Assembly (NCBI GenBank): GCA_009691785.1
Contig: SIAM01000002.1
Coordinates: 1-64,000, forward strand
Source of the DNA: Phycisphaerales bacterium
Lineage (GTDB): Bacteria > Planctomycetota > Phycisphaerae > Phycisphaerales > SM1A02
DNA length: 64,000 nucleotides
Direction of reading: 5' to 3'
Position 1 is the first letter of the stretch; every line of letters begins with the position of its first letter. The notes below the pieces were generated by a model. The model was not told the origin of the DNA and did not search any database. It saw nothing but the letters and a program-made list of their open reading frames with translations. Below, piece by piece: positions 1 through 10,136 of this stretch. Both the position numbers and the translations under genes were made by a program.

Positions 1-173
1 GAACTTCTGCTGCGAACAAAAGCAATGTCTTGTTCCGATTCAGCGGTCTTGCAACAACCGCGGCTGCTGGAACAGGTCGCATTGACAATATCAACGTGAC
101 TGGAATCATTCCCGCGCCTGGCGCTGTTGCCTTGATTGGCTTGGCTGGCTTGGTAAGCCGTCGTCGACGCTAA
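1..173 (+). CDS. C-terminal part of a secreted protein with a PEP-CTERM-like sorting tail (5' truncated)
   Basis: Reading frame ends ...PAPGAVALIGLAGLVSRRRR* at 171-173: Pro-rich motif, hydrophobic stretch, Arg cluster. Confidence 0.7.
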   Translation, partial: TSAANKSNVLFRFSGLATTAAAGTGRIDNINVTGIIPAPGAVALIGLAGLVSRRRR

Positions 174-207
174 GAACAATATTCGCTTACTGATATGACC
201 TAATGAC

Positions 208-241
208 AACGCCGCCTTCAACGGGCGGCGTTGTTGTTTTT
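208..241 (+). terminator. Rho-independent terminator
   Basis: AACGCCGCC-ttcaac-GGGCGGCGTT hairpin followed by a T-rich tract. Confidence 0.75.
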
Positions 242-270
242 GCGCCAAGCAATCGGATACCCTATTTGAC

Positions 271-522
271 ATGTCCATTACCGCCATTACTTTCACCTTT
301 CTCAGCATGGGCGCCTTTGCGTTTTTAATGTGGACGCTGGTGCAAAAACAGGAAAAGAACGATTTTAAGTTTGAGGAGAAATTGGCCGCCGATGACCGCC
401 GCGCCAAGGCGAATAGACAAGCGGCGGGTATGGAATCTGGTGCGGCAATTGGGCAAGCTGAGGCAGCGCCTAAGCAAGTTCAGCGGCAATCGCCGCAAGA
501 ACCGCCAAAGCCTGCGCCGTAA
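271..522 (+). CDS. small hypothetical membrane protein
   Basis: 83 aa, N-terminal hydrophobic helix followed by a charged/Pro-rich tail. Confidence 0.5.
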   Translation: MSITAITFTFLSMGAFAFLMWTLVQKQEKNDFKFEEKLAADDRRAKANRQAAGMESGAAIGQAEAAPKQVQRQSPQEPPKPAP

Positions 523-660
523 CGTTTGTAACTAGTTTAAAGTGGGGTTTGCCAATGCAATGAAATCTGTTGAGCGCCTGTGAACCACAATTCATTTGAT
601 TTAAAGCTTAAAGCTGTCTAGTTGGCTGACCGAATTGCATTGGAAGATTTGGGAAGAAAC

Positions 661-1461
661 TTATGCTAGGGCAACGGCGTTGCCGTCACGCAAAGTAAGC
701 CGCTTCATGCGCATTTGGCGCATTTCCGACTGCAAACTTCGGCCGGGACACGCCGTGTGCGCGGTGGCCCATTCTTGATGGGTCTTCACGCGCGAAACGG
801 ACACGCCGTACTTGTTCATCATCACAATCAGCAACTTTTCTAATGCCGCAACTTGCTCGTCGCTAGGGCTTTGCTCGTTAAAATTGCCAAGGCAGCAAAT
901 GCCCAAATTATTTTCGTTGCACTCTTTCACGTGGGCGCCTTGATACTTCAGATCGCGACATTCCCACACACGGCCGCCACGGTCCACCACATAGTGATAG
1001 CCAATGTCGCCCCAACCCTTACCGCGATGCCCCGTGCGAATAAGTTCCACGCGTGCCGCGCTTGAGCGCTCATCCTTGGCCAGAAACGGACTCATTCCGT
1101 CGTGATGCACGGTGATGTATTTCACTGGAAGCATTGGATTGAGCAACGCAATCACCGGGTCGCCGGAACTTGGGCACCAACTATCACGATCAATGACAAA
1201 GGCTAAATCTTTGGATTTAGGCGCTTTCACGGCGGCAATCGCGGGCTTTGGCTTGATGGTTGTTGGCGTGGAATCTTTCAGATCGGGCCACACGGGATCG
1301 GGCATGCGCGCGGACTTGTTGTTGGACACGCAACCCGCGGCAAACAACAAGGCAAGCGACAGAAAGCCGCGGCGATTTTTGATCGCTGATTCAGACGCGC
1401 AAACTTGCTCGATTTGGCGAGCGATATTTACGGGCGCGGAGTTGTCATCGTGGTCGCTCAT
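661..1461 (-). CDS. N-acetylmuramoyl-L-alanine amidase (Amidase_2/PGRP-like)
   Basis: YITVHHDGMS...GWGDIGYHYVVDRGGRVWECR...HTACPGRSL motifs. Confidence 0.8.
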   Translation of the reverse strand: MSDHDDNSAPVNIARQIEQVCASESAIKNRRGFLSLALLFAAGCVSNNKSARMPDPVWPDLKDSTPTTIKPKPAIAAVKAPKSKDLAFVIDRDSWCPSSGDPVIALLNPMLPVKYITVHHDGMSPFLAKDERSSAARVELIRTGHRGKGWGDIGYHYVVDRGGRVWECRDLKYQGAHVKECNENNLGICCLGNFNEQSPSDEQVAALEKLLIVMMNKYGVSVSRVKTHQEWATAHTACPGRSLQSEMRQMRMKRLTLRDGNAVALA

Positions 1462-1602
1462 AGAGAAATACCTGCTTTCAATCGGTTGAAAGTAAACAAA
1501 GGCAGTAGACTTTACGCCACAAACTTGCGTTCGTGAAAGCCAAGTTCAAATTGTAGGCAAAATGATGTTGAAAAAAGGTGCGTTACAGAGCGATTTTTTA
1601 CA

Positions 1603-1633
1603 AAATTTTCTTAAGTTTTTGGCAAGAAAATTT
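1603..1633. promoter_or_regulatory. perfect 10-bp inverted repeat upstream of gyrB
   Basis: AAATTTTCTT-N11-AAGAAAATTT. Confidence 0.4.
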
Positions 1634-1803
1634 CAATAAATTGCGACGGATTTGCGCAAGAAAAACCGCCAATTTTGTCACCTTGAAGTGGCGTTTAGCG
1701 TAGAATGAAACATCACAAAAAAGACGGCGTTGTGGGCGAAGTTTTTCCTCCGACACGTGTCGCGCTTGATGTGAAAATGAAAGCCTTTTTCATCGTGCCA
1801 AGT

Positions 1804-4344
1804 ATGACCAAACAAGACAAGACACCAACGATTTCAGACGCCTCTAACGGCTCCTACAACTCCGATTCCATTCAAGTGCTTGAAGGGCTGGACGCCATTC
1901 GCAAACGTCCCGGCATGTATGTGGGCGGCACGGGCTTGGAAGGTCTGCACCATTTGGTGTACGAGTGTGTTGACAACGCAATCGATGAAGCCATGGCTGG
2001 CTACGCAAGCAATGTCACCGTGCTGCTGAGCGTGGACGGCAGTTGCACAGTTGGCGATGACGGCCGCGGAATGCCCGTGGACGCGATGAAGCATGAAAAT
2101 CCTGCAATCAATGGGCGCCCCGCGGTGGAAGTGATTTTGACGGAGGTTCACGCTGGCGGAAAGTTTGACAGCGGCGCGTATAAAGTTTCTGGCGGCTTGC
2201 ACGGCGTGGGCGTGAAGTGCGTGAACGCATTGAGCGAGTGGACGGAAGTTGAAGTCTCCAAAGAGACGGGTCTTTACAAAATTACATTCGCGCGCGGTGA
2301 ATTGGCGGAGCCGCTGCATGTGGTTGAGAAGCGCACAGGTGGCCGCACGGGCACGCGCATTTCGTTCAAACCAGATCCAACTATTTTTCCCGACACCACA
2401 TTGCGCTACGAACTTTTGCAACACCGCTTGCGCGAGTTGGCGTTCCTGAATCCGGGCGTTCACATTCGCTTGATTGACGAGCGCGTTGACGCGCAGGGTC
2501 AGCAACGCGATGAAACATTCCACGACGGAACCGGCATTGGCGGATATGTGAAGTTCATCAACACCAGCAAGACCACCATGAGTTCGGTGATGGTGGTGCG
2601 CCGCGAGGACGCTGAAAGTGGAATGAGTTGCGAGTTGGCGCTGCAATACACCGACGGAATACCCGAGATTTTGCTGGCATTTGGCAACAATATTCCAAAC
2701 CGCGACGGCGGCACGCATGTCACGGCGTTTCGTAAATCGCTGACCACCGTGATTAATAATTATGGCCGGCGCATGGGTTTGTTCAAGGAAAAAGATTTCA
2801 TTCCAACCGGCGAGGATTTGCGCGAGGGCTTGACCGCCGTGGTGAGCGTGAAGTTGGCCACTCCAACATTCAACAACCAGACCAAGGAAAAATTGTTGAA
2901 TCCAGAAGTGGAAACATTTGTCAGCGCCGCGGTGACGGAGCAACTTGGCGCGTGGCTGGAAGAGAATCCCGCCGAAGCAAAGATGATTGTGAATCGTGCG
3001 AAACTGGCGGCCGAAGCGCGCGAGGCGGCGCGTAAGGCGCGTGATTTAATCAAGCGCAAAGGCGCGCTTGATTCGGGCGGCATGCCGCACAAATTGTCGG
3101 ATTGCTCCAGCAACGATGTGGAGCGCACTGAACTGTTCATTGTGGAAGGTGACTCCGCCGGTGGAAGCGCCAAGGGTGGGCGCGATCACGTGTTGCAGGC
3201 CATTTTGCCGCTGCGTGGAAAGTTGCTCAATGTGGAGAAGGCCCGCTTGGACAAGGTGCTGGGCTTTGAGGAAATTCGCACGCTGATTCAAGCGCTGCAA
3301 TGCGGCATTCGCGAGGATTTTGACGCGTCTAAAATTCGCTACGGCCGCATCATCATCATGACGGACGCCGATGTGGACGGAAGCCATATTCGCACGCTGT
3401 TGCTCACTTTTTTCTTCCGCCAAATTCCGGAACTTGTGCGCCTTGGAAGAATTTACATCGCGCAGCCGCCGCTGTATCAAGTGGCGCGCGGCAAGAGCGT
3501 TGAATATGTGTTGAACGACCACCGCATGAACGAGGTGCTTGTGAGTTTGGCCATGCGCAGCAACGCCGCGCTTATTATTCGCGACAGCAAAGGCAAGGAA
3601 ACCAGCCGCATTGATGGCGACGCTCTGCGGCGCGTGATCCGTGAGTTGACGCGCTTGGAGGAGTTGTGCCTGGTCAGTCAATATCGCGGCTTGCAATTTG
3701 CGCGGCTGCTTGAGACGCGCGCGAAAGATCCTGAGGGCAAGAATCGTTTGCCAAGTTTCATTCTTGCGTGGCGCGGTCACGACGCCTTGTTCCATCGCGA
3801 GGCCGACGCTATGGCGGAGTTGGCCAACCAAAAACTAAAGTTGATCGCGGTTGGCGCCAGCACCGAAGGCGAGGATCTAGCCAAGTTGGCCACGCTGCGG
3901 CCGCTGCATGAGAACCGTGAGATTGACAAGATCTTTGAGTCGCTGGAAAAGTCCGGCATGGACATGAACCACTGGACGCTTGTGCAAGAGGAAAGCGTGA
4001 CTGGCGAGCGCTTGCCCACGCGCTACGGCTGGCTTGTGCAGAACGAAAAATCCAAGGAAACGGAAATGGTTGAAGTGGCAAATATCCCTTCAATCCTTCA
4101 GAAATTGCATGAAGTTGGCCGCCGCGGCATTGAGGTGAAACGCTTCAAGGGTCTGGGTGAAATGGAAGCCATTCAACTGTGGGACACCACCATGGATCCC
4201 GCGCGGCGCACGCTGCTGAAGGTGACATGGGATCAGGCCAGCAACGCCGACAATTTGTTTTCCATTCTGATGGGCGAAGATGTTGAGCAGCGACGCAACT
4301 ACATTGAGAAGCACGCGCTTGAAGTGAAGAACTTGGATATTTAA
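1804..4344 (+). CDS. gyrB: DNA gyrase subunit B
   Basis: DSIQVLEGLDAIRKRPGMYVG, GLHGVGVKCVNALS, EGDSAGGSAKGGRD, MTDADVDGSHIRTLLLTFFFR, C-terminal ..VKNLDI*. ORF opens at 1705; ATG at 1804 is a likely start. Confidence 0.97.
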   Translation: MTKQDKTPTISDASNGSYNSDSIQVLEGLDAIRKRPGMYVGGTGLEGLHHLVYECVDNAIDEAMAGYASNVTVLLSVDGSCTVGDDGRGMPVDAMKHENPAINGRPAVEVILTEVHAGGKFDSGAYKVSGGLHGVGVKCVNALSEWTEVEVSKETGLYKITFARGELAEPLHVVEKRTGGRTGTRISFKPDPTIFPDTTLRYELLQHRLRELAFLNPGVHIRLIDERVDAQGQQRDETFHDGTGIGGYVKFINTSKTTMSSVMVVRREDAESGMSCELALQYTDGIPEILLAFGNNIPNRDGGTHVTAFRKSLTTVINNYGRRMGLFKEKDFIPTGEDLREGLTAVVSVKLATPTFNNQTKEKLLNPEVETFVSAAVTEQLGAWLEENPAEAKMIVNRAKLAAEAREAARKARDLIKRKGALDSGGMPHKLSDCSSNDVERTELFIVEGDSAGGSAKGGRDHVLQAILPLRGKLLNVEKARLDKVLGFEEIRTLIQALQCGIREDFDASKIRYGRIIIMTDADVDGSHIRTLLLTFFFRQIPELVRLGRIYIAQPPLYQVARGKSVEYVLNDHRMNEVLVSLAMRSNAALIIRDSKGKETSRIDGDALRRVIRELTRLEELCLVSQYRGLQFARLLETRAKDPEGKNRLPSFILAWRGHDALFHREADAMAELANQKLKLIAVGASTEGEDLAKLATLRPLHENREIDKIFESLEKSGMDMNHWTLVQEESVTGERLPTRYGWLVQNEKSKETEMVEVANIPSILQKLHEVGRRGIEVKRFKGLGEMEAIQLWDTTMDPARRTLLKVTWDQASNADNLFSILMGEDVEQRRNYIEKHALEVKNLDI

Positions 4345-4388
4345 GAACGTTCTTTGAGCACGCGCTTGAAGTGAAGAACTTGGATATT
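4311..4388 (+). repeat. 31-bp direct repeat, period 47 bp, over the gyrB 3' end
   Basis: GCACGCGCTTGAAGTGAAGAACTTGGATATT at 4311-4341 and identically at 4358-4388. Confidence 0.95.
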
Positions 4389-4442
4389 GAAACGCGCGGA
4401 TCTTTTGGCAAGTAAAATTTTTACAAGTCGTGCTTTTTTACT

Positions 4443-5159
4443 TTACATCACGCGCGGATCGATCACGCCAGCCTCTAAAAAACCTTTGGCGCGCAAGCGG
4501 CATGCATCGCATAGCCCACACGGCTTTGCATTCACGCCTGGGTCGTAGCAACTTGTTGTCAACGCAAAGTCCACGCCAAGTTTTTTTCCTAGCAACACAA
4601 TCTGCGCCTTGGTCATGCGCAACAATGGCGCGTGCACTTGAAACCATGACTGCCCCGCCGCGGCGGCTTGCACGCCATCACGCGTGGCCACGTTGGCCAA
4701 CTTTTGAAAGGCCTCTATGAATTCCGGGCGACAATCTGGATAGCCCGAATAATCCAGCGCATTAGCGCCGAAAGCAATGTGGCGCGCGCCAACGGATTCG
4801 GCGAAGCCCAGCGCCACGGAAAGAAAAATAGTGTTGCGCGCGGGAACATAGGTCACCGGAATATCAACACCCGCAAGGTCGCGATCCTTTGGTACGGAAA
4901 TGTCCGCCGTAAGCGCGCTGCCGCCAAGCGTGCGCAAATCAACCGTGACTTGACGATGTTCACTGGCGCCAAGAGCGTGCGAAACACGCTGGGCAAATTC
5001 CAACTCCACGCGGTGGCGCTGGCCGTAATCAATTGCCAGCGTGGCGCATGTGAAGCCTTCCATTTGCAGGGTCGCAAGCGTGACCGCGCTATCAAGCCCG
5101 CCCGAAAGCAGCACGATTGCCTTGCGATTGTCGGATTTTTTTTCTGTGGCAATGCGCAT
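4443..5159 (-). CDS. queC: 7-cyano-7-deazaguanine synthase
   Basis: KAIVLLSGGLDSAVTLA, IDYGQRHRVELE, YVPARNTIFLSVAL, C-terminal CGLCDACRLR. Confidence 0.95.
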   Translation of the reverse strand: MRIATEKKSDNRKAIVLLSGGLDSAVTLATLQMEGFTCATLAIDYGQRHRVELEFAQRVSHALGASEHRQVTVDLRTLGGSALTADISVPKDRDLAGVDIPVTYVPARNTIFLSVALGFAESVGARHIAFGANALDYSGYPDCRPEFIEAFQKLANVATRDGVQAAAAGQSWFQVHAPLLRMTKAQIVLLGKKLGVDFALTTSCYDPGVNAKPCGLCDACRLRAKGFLEAGVIDPRVM

Positions 5160-5186
5160 GCAAGAATAAGTATAACTTTCAACTTC

Positions 5187-6041
5187 ATGCCCACGCTTGC
5201 CTCACATGTTCGCTGCGATCGTTGCAAATATGATTTGCATGGGCTTGATATTTTTGATGTGTGTCCCGAATGCGGACTTGCCGTGGCCACAACGCTGGCG
5301 GGAAATTCAGATTTACAAATTCGCGCGTTGGTGGCGCTCCAACGGCCCGCGCGCGTGGCGACATTCTTAGTGGCCATTCCCTTGGCGTGCATGTTGTGCG
5401 CGGTCTTGCAATCGGCGGGGCCATTGATTGCGTTCTTTGATTCCATGTTTGGACAATCCAGCAAAATTGCGGGGCAAATTCGCTTTTTTTCATGGGCGGC
5501 CTCGTGCGTGTTAGTGACCGGCGCATATGGAATTTTTTGCGTTGGATTGCTTGCAAGTGAAGTGGCCCTACGCGCGGAAATGCGCAAGTGGCGCGCGTGG
5601 CTTCATGGGGGATTGTTGTTGTGGGTTGCAACGCTGATTGTGATTATTGTGGGTGCAATTCAATTTCAATCGCAAGACTGGAGCATGGATTGGCTAAAAA
5701 TGTCCGCCCCCGTTTTGCAACTGCCAGCCTTTGCCATGGTGCTGATTAGTTATAGAAGATTGCTGGTGGTGTGCGGACGGCGCTCGCAAGCGTTTCGTGA
5801 AGCTGGAGCCGCGCGCCAAAATATAAACTTGCTCATTTACACTTTGGGATTGGTCGCCCTTGGCGCATTCGCGTCACCCATTCTGAGGCACAAATTGGGC
5901 TGGGAGATGACCGCCATCTTGTCGGACAGTTTGGTGGCGGTTGAAAGCGCCGTGCTTATTTTTGGCTTGGCATATTTGACGGCAAACGCCTGGTGGATCG
6001 CTAGAAGCTTGATGCTGCCGCACATGAAATTTGAAGCGTGA
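5187..6041 (+). CDS. hypothetical multi-pass membrane protein with N-terminal zinc ribbon
   Basis: MPTLASHVRCDRCKYDLHGLDIFDVCPECG followed by several hydrophobic segments; ATG at 5187 inside the longer ORF 4668-6041. Confidence 0.7.
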   Translation: MPTLASHVRCDRCKYDLHGLDIFDVCPECGLAVATTLAGNSDLQIRALVALQRPARVATFLVAIPLACMLCAVLQSAGPLIAFFDSMFGQSSKIAGQIRFFSWAASCVLVTGAYGIFCVGLLASEVALRAEMRKWRAWLHGGLLLWVATLIVIIVGAIQFQSQDWSMDWLKMSAPVLQLPAFAMVLISYRRLLVVCGRRSQAFREAGAARQNINLLIYTLGLVALGAFASPILRHKLGWEMTAILSDSLVAVESAVLIFGLAYLTANAWWIARSLMLPHMKFEA

Positions 6042-6406
6042 AATGTCAAATTGACCAAGCTTGGCTCAGACTCTGGCACCCTGCTCGCGCGCTAGTGCTG
6101 TCAGGTTGGCAGACCGCCTAGACCAAGTGCAGCAACGAGCCCAATTCATGATTTATGGTTGGTTCATTTGCGGCTTTTATGGGTTTTTTTTTGGCATTTC
6201 CAGGGCGTGAAATCACCCTGTTTTTAGGCTTAAACCCATATTTAATAATTACTTAAGCATGTATTCTCTACCATTTGTGCCCTAACGGCCTATCCCAAGC
6301 GCTTTGGCATCCCATTTGTATCTACAGAAAGGCTCCCTCATTTTTGGGGAATATGAGCATCAAGACACTTTTACCAACTTTCCAAACTCTCACGGAGAAA
6401 AATCCA

Positions 6407-8035
6407 ATGTCCGTCAAGCAACTCTCCTTCGATATTGAAGCCCGCAAATTACTTCTGGCTGGCGTAGAAAAACTCGCCGCCGCCGTCAAGAGCACGCTTG
6501 GTCCACGCGGACGCAATGCGGTGCTGGATAAAAGTTGGGGCGGTCCAACCGTGACCAAGGACGGCGTAAGCGTTGCCGAAGAAATTGAACTTTCCAACAG
6601 GGCTGAAAACATGGGCGCCAAGCTTGTGAAGGAAGCCGCGAGCAAGACCAGCGATGACGCCGGCGACGGAACAACCACCGCCACCGTTCTTGCCGAGGCG
6701 ATTTTCCGCAGTGGTCTGAAGTTTATTGCCAGCGGCGCAGAAGCCAACGCGTTGGTGCGCGGCATTCGCAAAGCCGTTGTCGTTGTTACAAAGAACATTG
6801 AGTCGCAGGCCAAGCCAGTGGCAAGCGTGAACGGTGGCATTGCCGCCGTCGCCAGTATTTCCGCAAACAACGACGAGGAAGTTGGCGCCATGATGGCCAA
6901 GGCTTTCGAGAAGGTTGGCAAGGACGGCGTGATCACTGTTGAAGAAGGCAAGGGCTTGGAAACGATCGTTGATGTGGTTGAAGGAATGCAATTTGATCGC
7001 GGCTACCTCAGCGCGAACTTCATCACAGACACCGATGAGATGACGGTTGAATTCAGCAAAGCGCTGGTTCTGATTTACGAGGACAAGATTGATTCCATCA
7101 CAAAACTAGTGCCTTTCCTTGAGAAAGTGATGGATGTGAAGAAGCCATTGCTGATTATCGCGGAGGATGTTTCCGGCGAAGCGCTGAGCACGCTTGTCAT
7201 TAATAAGATGCGCGGCGTGTTGAATGTGTGCGCGGTCAAGGCGCCTGGTTACGGCGATCGCCGCAAGGCCATGCTTGAAGATCTCGCCATTCTGACTGGC
7301 GGCCAAGCCATCATGAAAGATCTTGGTATTGATTTGGACAAGATCACCATTGCGCAACTTGGTCAAGTGAAGAAGATCATCGTTGACGCCGACAACACAA
7401 CTATTGTTGAAGGCGCTGGCAGCACCAAGAGCATCAAAGATCGTTGCGAACAAATTCGCTGCGAGATGGACAAGACAGACAGCGATTATGACCGTGAGAA
7501 GTTGCAAGAGCGTTTGGCCAAACTCGCCGGCGGCGTTGCGCAAATTAAAGTTGGCGCAAGCAGCGAAACGGAACTGAAAGAAAAGAAGAGCCGCGTTGAA
7601 GACGCGCTTCATGCGACACGCGCGGCAGTTGCCGAAGGCGTGGTTGTTGGCGGCGGCGTTAGCTTTGTGCGCAGCATTGCGGCCGTGAAGAAGGCGCGCG
7701 CAACTGTTGAAGGCGACGAAGCCTTTGGCTTTGATGTGATCGCTGAAGCGCTCACTGTTCCACTACGCGTCATCGCTGAAAATGCGGGCGAAAAAGGCAC
7801 CGTTGTGGTGTCCAAGGTTGCGGCCATGACTGGCAACAACGGCTTCAACGCACTCACTCGTACCTACGGCGACTTGATCAAGGACGGCGTCATCACGCCA
7901 GCCAAGGTTGATCGTTCTGCTTTGCAAAATGCGGCCAGCGTGGCTTGTCTTCTTCTCAGCGCCGATTGCGTTATCACCGAGGCTCCAAAAGCCAAGGACG
8001 CGTCAGCGGCTCATGATCATTCGCACGCGCACTAA
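6407..8035 (+). CDS. groEL: chaperonin GroEL, copy 1 (His-rich C-terminus)
   Basis: [84 protein letters not shown]; ends AAHDHSHAH. Confidence 0.96.
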   Translation: MSVKQLSFDIEARKLLLAGVEKLAAAVKSTLGPRGRNAVLDKSWGGPTVTKDGVSVAEEIELSNRAENMGAKLVKEAASKTSDDAGDGTTTATVLAEAIFRSGLKFIASGAEANALVRGIRKAVVVVTKNIESQAKPVASVNGGIAAVASISANNDEEVGAMMAKAFEKVGKDGVITVEEGKGLETIVDVVEGMQFDRGYLSANFITDTDEMTVEFSKALVLIYEDKIDSITKLVPFLEKVMDVKKPLLIIAEDVSGEALSTLVINKMRGVLNVCAVKAPGYGDRRKAMLEDLAILTGGQAIMKDLGIDLDKITIAQLGQVKKIIVDADNTTIVEGAGSTKSIKDRCEQIRCEMDKTDSDYDREKLQERLAKLAGGVAQIKVGASSETELKEKKSRVEDALHATRAAVAEGVVVGGGVSFVRSIAAVKKARATVEGDEAFGFDVIAEALTVPLRVIAENAGEKGTVVVSKVAAMTGNNGFNALTRTYGDLIKDGVITPAKVDRSALQNAASVACLLLSADCVITEAPKAKDASAAHDHSHAH

Positions 8036-8083
8036 ATTCTTTTCATTCATCCAACCTTCAAAAACTTTTACGGAGAACACACC

Positions 8084-8377
8084 ATGTCAAACATTCGTCC
8101 TTTAGAAGATCGCATTCTTGTCAAGCCACTCGACGCTGAAACCAAAACCGCCTCTGGACTTTTTCTTCCAGAGAGCGCCAAGGAAAAACCAATGCAAGGC
8201 AAAGTGGTCGCCACTGGTCCAGGCAAATTGCTTGACAACGGCACTCGCCAAACACCACTTGTGAAAAAGGGTGACACCGTTGTGTACGGAAAATATTCCG
8301 GCACTGAAATTGAAATTAAAAACACCAAGCACCTCATTGTTCGTGAGAGTGAACTTCTGGGAATTATTGAAGGCTAA
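8084..8377 (+). CDS. groES: co-chaperonin GroES
   Basis: NIRPLEDRILVKPLDAETKTASGLFLPESAKEKP...VVATGPGK. Confidence 0.96.
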   Translation: MSNIRPLEDRILVKPLDAETKTASGLFLPESAKEKPMQGKVVATGPGKLLDNGTRQTPLVKKGDTVVYGKYSGTEIEIKNTKHLIVRESELLGIIEG

Positions 8378-8401
8378 GTCGCACAATTAAAGGAACATAA
8401 A

Positions 8402-10015
8402 ATGAGCAATAAACAAATGAAATTCAAGGCTTTTGCGCACGCGGAACTGAAGCGTGGCGTGGATCAAATCGCGCGCGCTGTTGCCGTGACCATGGGTCCA
8501 ACTGGCCGCAATGTGATCGTGCAAAAATCATTCGGCAATCCAAGCGTCACCAAAGACGGCGTCAGCGTTGCCAAGGAAGTTGAGTTGCCATGTCCATTTG
8601 AGAACATGGGCGCCAAGCTTGTGCATCAAGTGGCAAAGAAAACCGCCGACATCGCTGGTGATGGCACCACCGCCGCCACGGTTCTTGCGGCCGCCATCTT
8701 TAATGGTGGCTTGAAATTTGTCGCGGGCGCGGTGAATGCCGTCGCTTTGCAACGCGGAATTAATCTTGCGGCGACCGCTGCCAGCAACGCGCTGATGGAG
8801 ATGGCGCAGAAATGCAAGGGCCGCGCCGATCTTGAAAAGATTGCGACCGTGAGCGCCAACCATGACGCGCACCTTGGCAAGTTGATCGCGGAGGCCGTTG
8901 ACCGAGTCGGCGCCGATGGCGTTGTCGAAGTTGAGGAAGGCAAGACCGCCGACACCACTCTTGAATATGTCGAGGGCATGAGCTTTGAGAAGGGCTACCT
9001 GTCGCCGTACTTCATGACGGATCCAAAGAAGGCCGAGTGCGTTCTGGAGAATCCGCAAATTCTGATCCACGAGAAGAAAATCTCAAATTTGGCTGATTTG
9101 CTGCCGCTTTTGAACAAGATTGCGCAATCGGGAAAGCCCCTGCTCATCATCGCGGAAGAAGTTGAGAACGAGGCGCTGGCCGCTCTTGTGGTCAATCGCT
9201 TGCGCGGCGTGTTGCAAGTGTGCGCCGTGAAGGCTCCTGGTTTTGGTGATCGCCGCAAGGCCATGCTTGGCGACATCGCCACGCTGACCGGTGGAACATT
9301 TATCGCCGAAGACCTTGGACGCAACTTGGAGGATATCGCGTTGAGCGAGCTTGGCAGCGCCAAGCGCATTGTGATTAGCAAGGAAGAAACGGTCATTGTT
9401 CAAGGCGCAGGCAAGAAGAGCGATGTCACCGCGCGCGCTGAGCAAATCAAGTCCGTGCATGACAAGAGCACCAGCGAGTACGACCGCGAGAAATTGATGG
9501 AGCGTTACGCCAAACTCACCAGCGGCGTTGCGGTGATCAATGTTGGCGCCGCGACGGAGATTGCGCTGAAGGAAACCAAGGACCGTGTTGATGACGCCAT
9601 TCACGCGACACGCGCTGCGGCCAAGGAAGGTTATGTTCCTGGCGGCGGCGTGGCGTATCTGCGCGCCATTGATGCCGTGACCAAGGCGCGCGCCAAGGCC
9701 GAAGGCGATGAGAAGTTTGGATTTGACATTGTCATAAGCGCCATGCGCATGCCTTGCTGGCAAATTGCGCAGAATTCAGGCGTAGATGGTGATGTCACCG
9801 TTGAGAACATTCTTAAAGGCAAGGGTGCGTACGGTTACAACGCCAGCAGCGGCGAGTACGAGGATCTTGTCAAGGCGGGAATTATTGATCCCGTTTTGGT
9901 GACGCGCACCGCGTTGCAAAATGCTGCAAGCGTTGCTGGTCTGATGCTGACCACGGATGTGCTGGTGACGGACTTGAAGGACGACACTGATCCTGTAGAG
10001 GACAGCATTCACTAA
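8402..10015 (+). CDS. groEL: chaperonin GroEL, copy 2
   Basis: [90 protein letters not shown]. Confidence 0.96.
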   Translation: MSNKQMKFKAFAHAELKRGVDQIARAVAVTMGPTGRNVIVQKSFGNPSVTKDGVSVAKEVELPCPFENMGAKLVHQVAKKTADIAGDGTTAATVLAAAIFNGGLKFVAGAVNAVALQRGINLAATAASNALMEMAQKCKGRADLEKIATVSANHDAHLGKLIAEAVDRVGADGVVEVEEGKTADTTLEYVEGMSFEKGYLSPYFMTDPKKAECVLENPQILIHEKKISNLADLLPLLNKIAQSGKPLLIIAEEVENEALAALVVNRLRGVLQVCAVKAPGFGDRRKAMLGDIATLTGGTFIAEDLGRNLEDIALSELGSAKRIVISKEETVIVQGAGKKSDVTARAEQIKSVHDKSTSEYDREKLMERYAKLTSGVAVINVGAATEIALKETKDRVDDAIHATRAAAKEGYVPGGGVAYLRAIDAVTKARAKAEGDEKFGFDIVISAMRMPCWQIAQNSGVDGDVTVENILKGKGAYGYNASSGEYEDLVKAGIIDPVLVTRTALQNAASVAGLMLTTDVLVTDLKDDTDPVEDSIH

Positions 10016-10074
10016 GAATCCATACGTGATGCAATGTGCAACATGCAAATGGATTTGATTCGGTCTTACCCAGG

Positions 10075-10112
10075 GACCGAGTCGGTACTAAAAACCGGCT
10101 CGGTCTCTTTTT
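10075..10112 (+). terminator. Rho-independent terminator after groEL copy 2
   Basis: GACCGAGTCGGT-actaaaa-ACCGGCTCGGTC followed by TCTTTTT. Confidence 0.9.
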
Positions 10113-10136
10113 CTTTCTAACAACAGCGGAGCCACA

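Noticed and set aside
1834-2943. 369-aa ORF antisense to gyrB
   Set aside because: Codon-register shadow ORF of gyrB; composition typical of antisense translation.
4668-5186. N-terminal extension of the 4668-6041 ORF
   Set aside because: Overlaps queC antisense; the plausible start is the ATG at 5187 before the zinc ribbon.
6061-6130. Possible CIRCE element upstream of groEL (CTGGCACC...GTGCTGTCAG)
   Set aside because: Poor match to TTAGCACTC-N9-GAGTGCTAA and wrong spacing.
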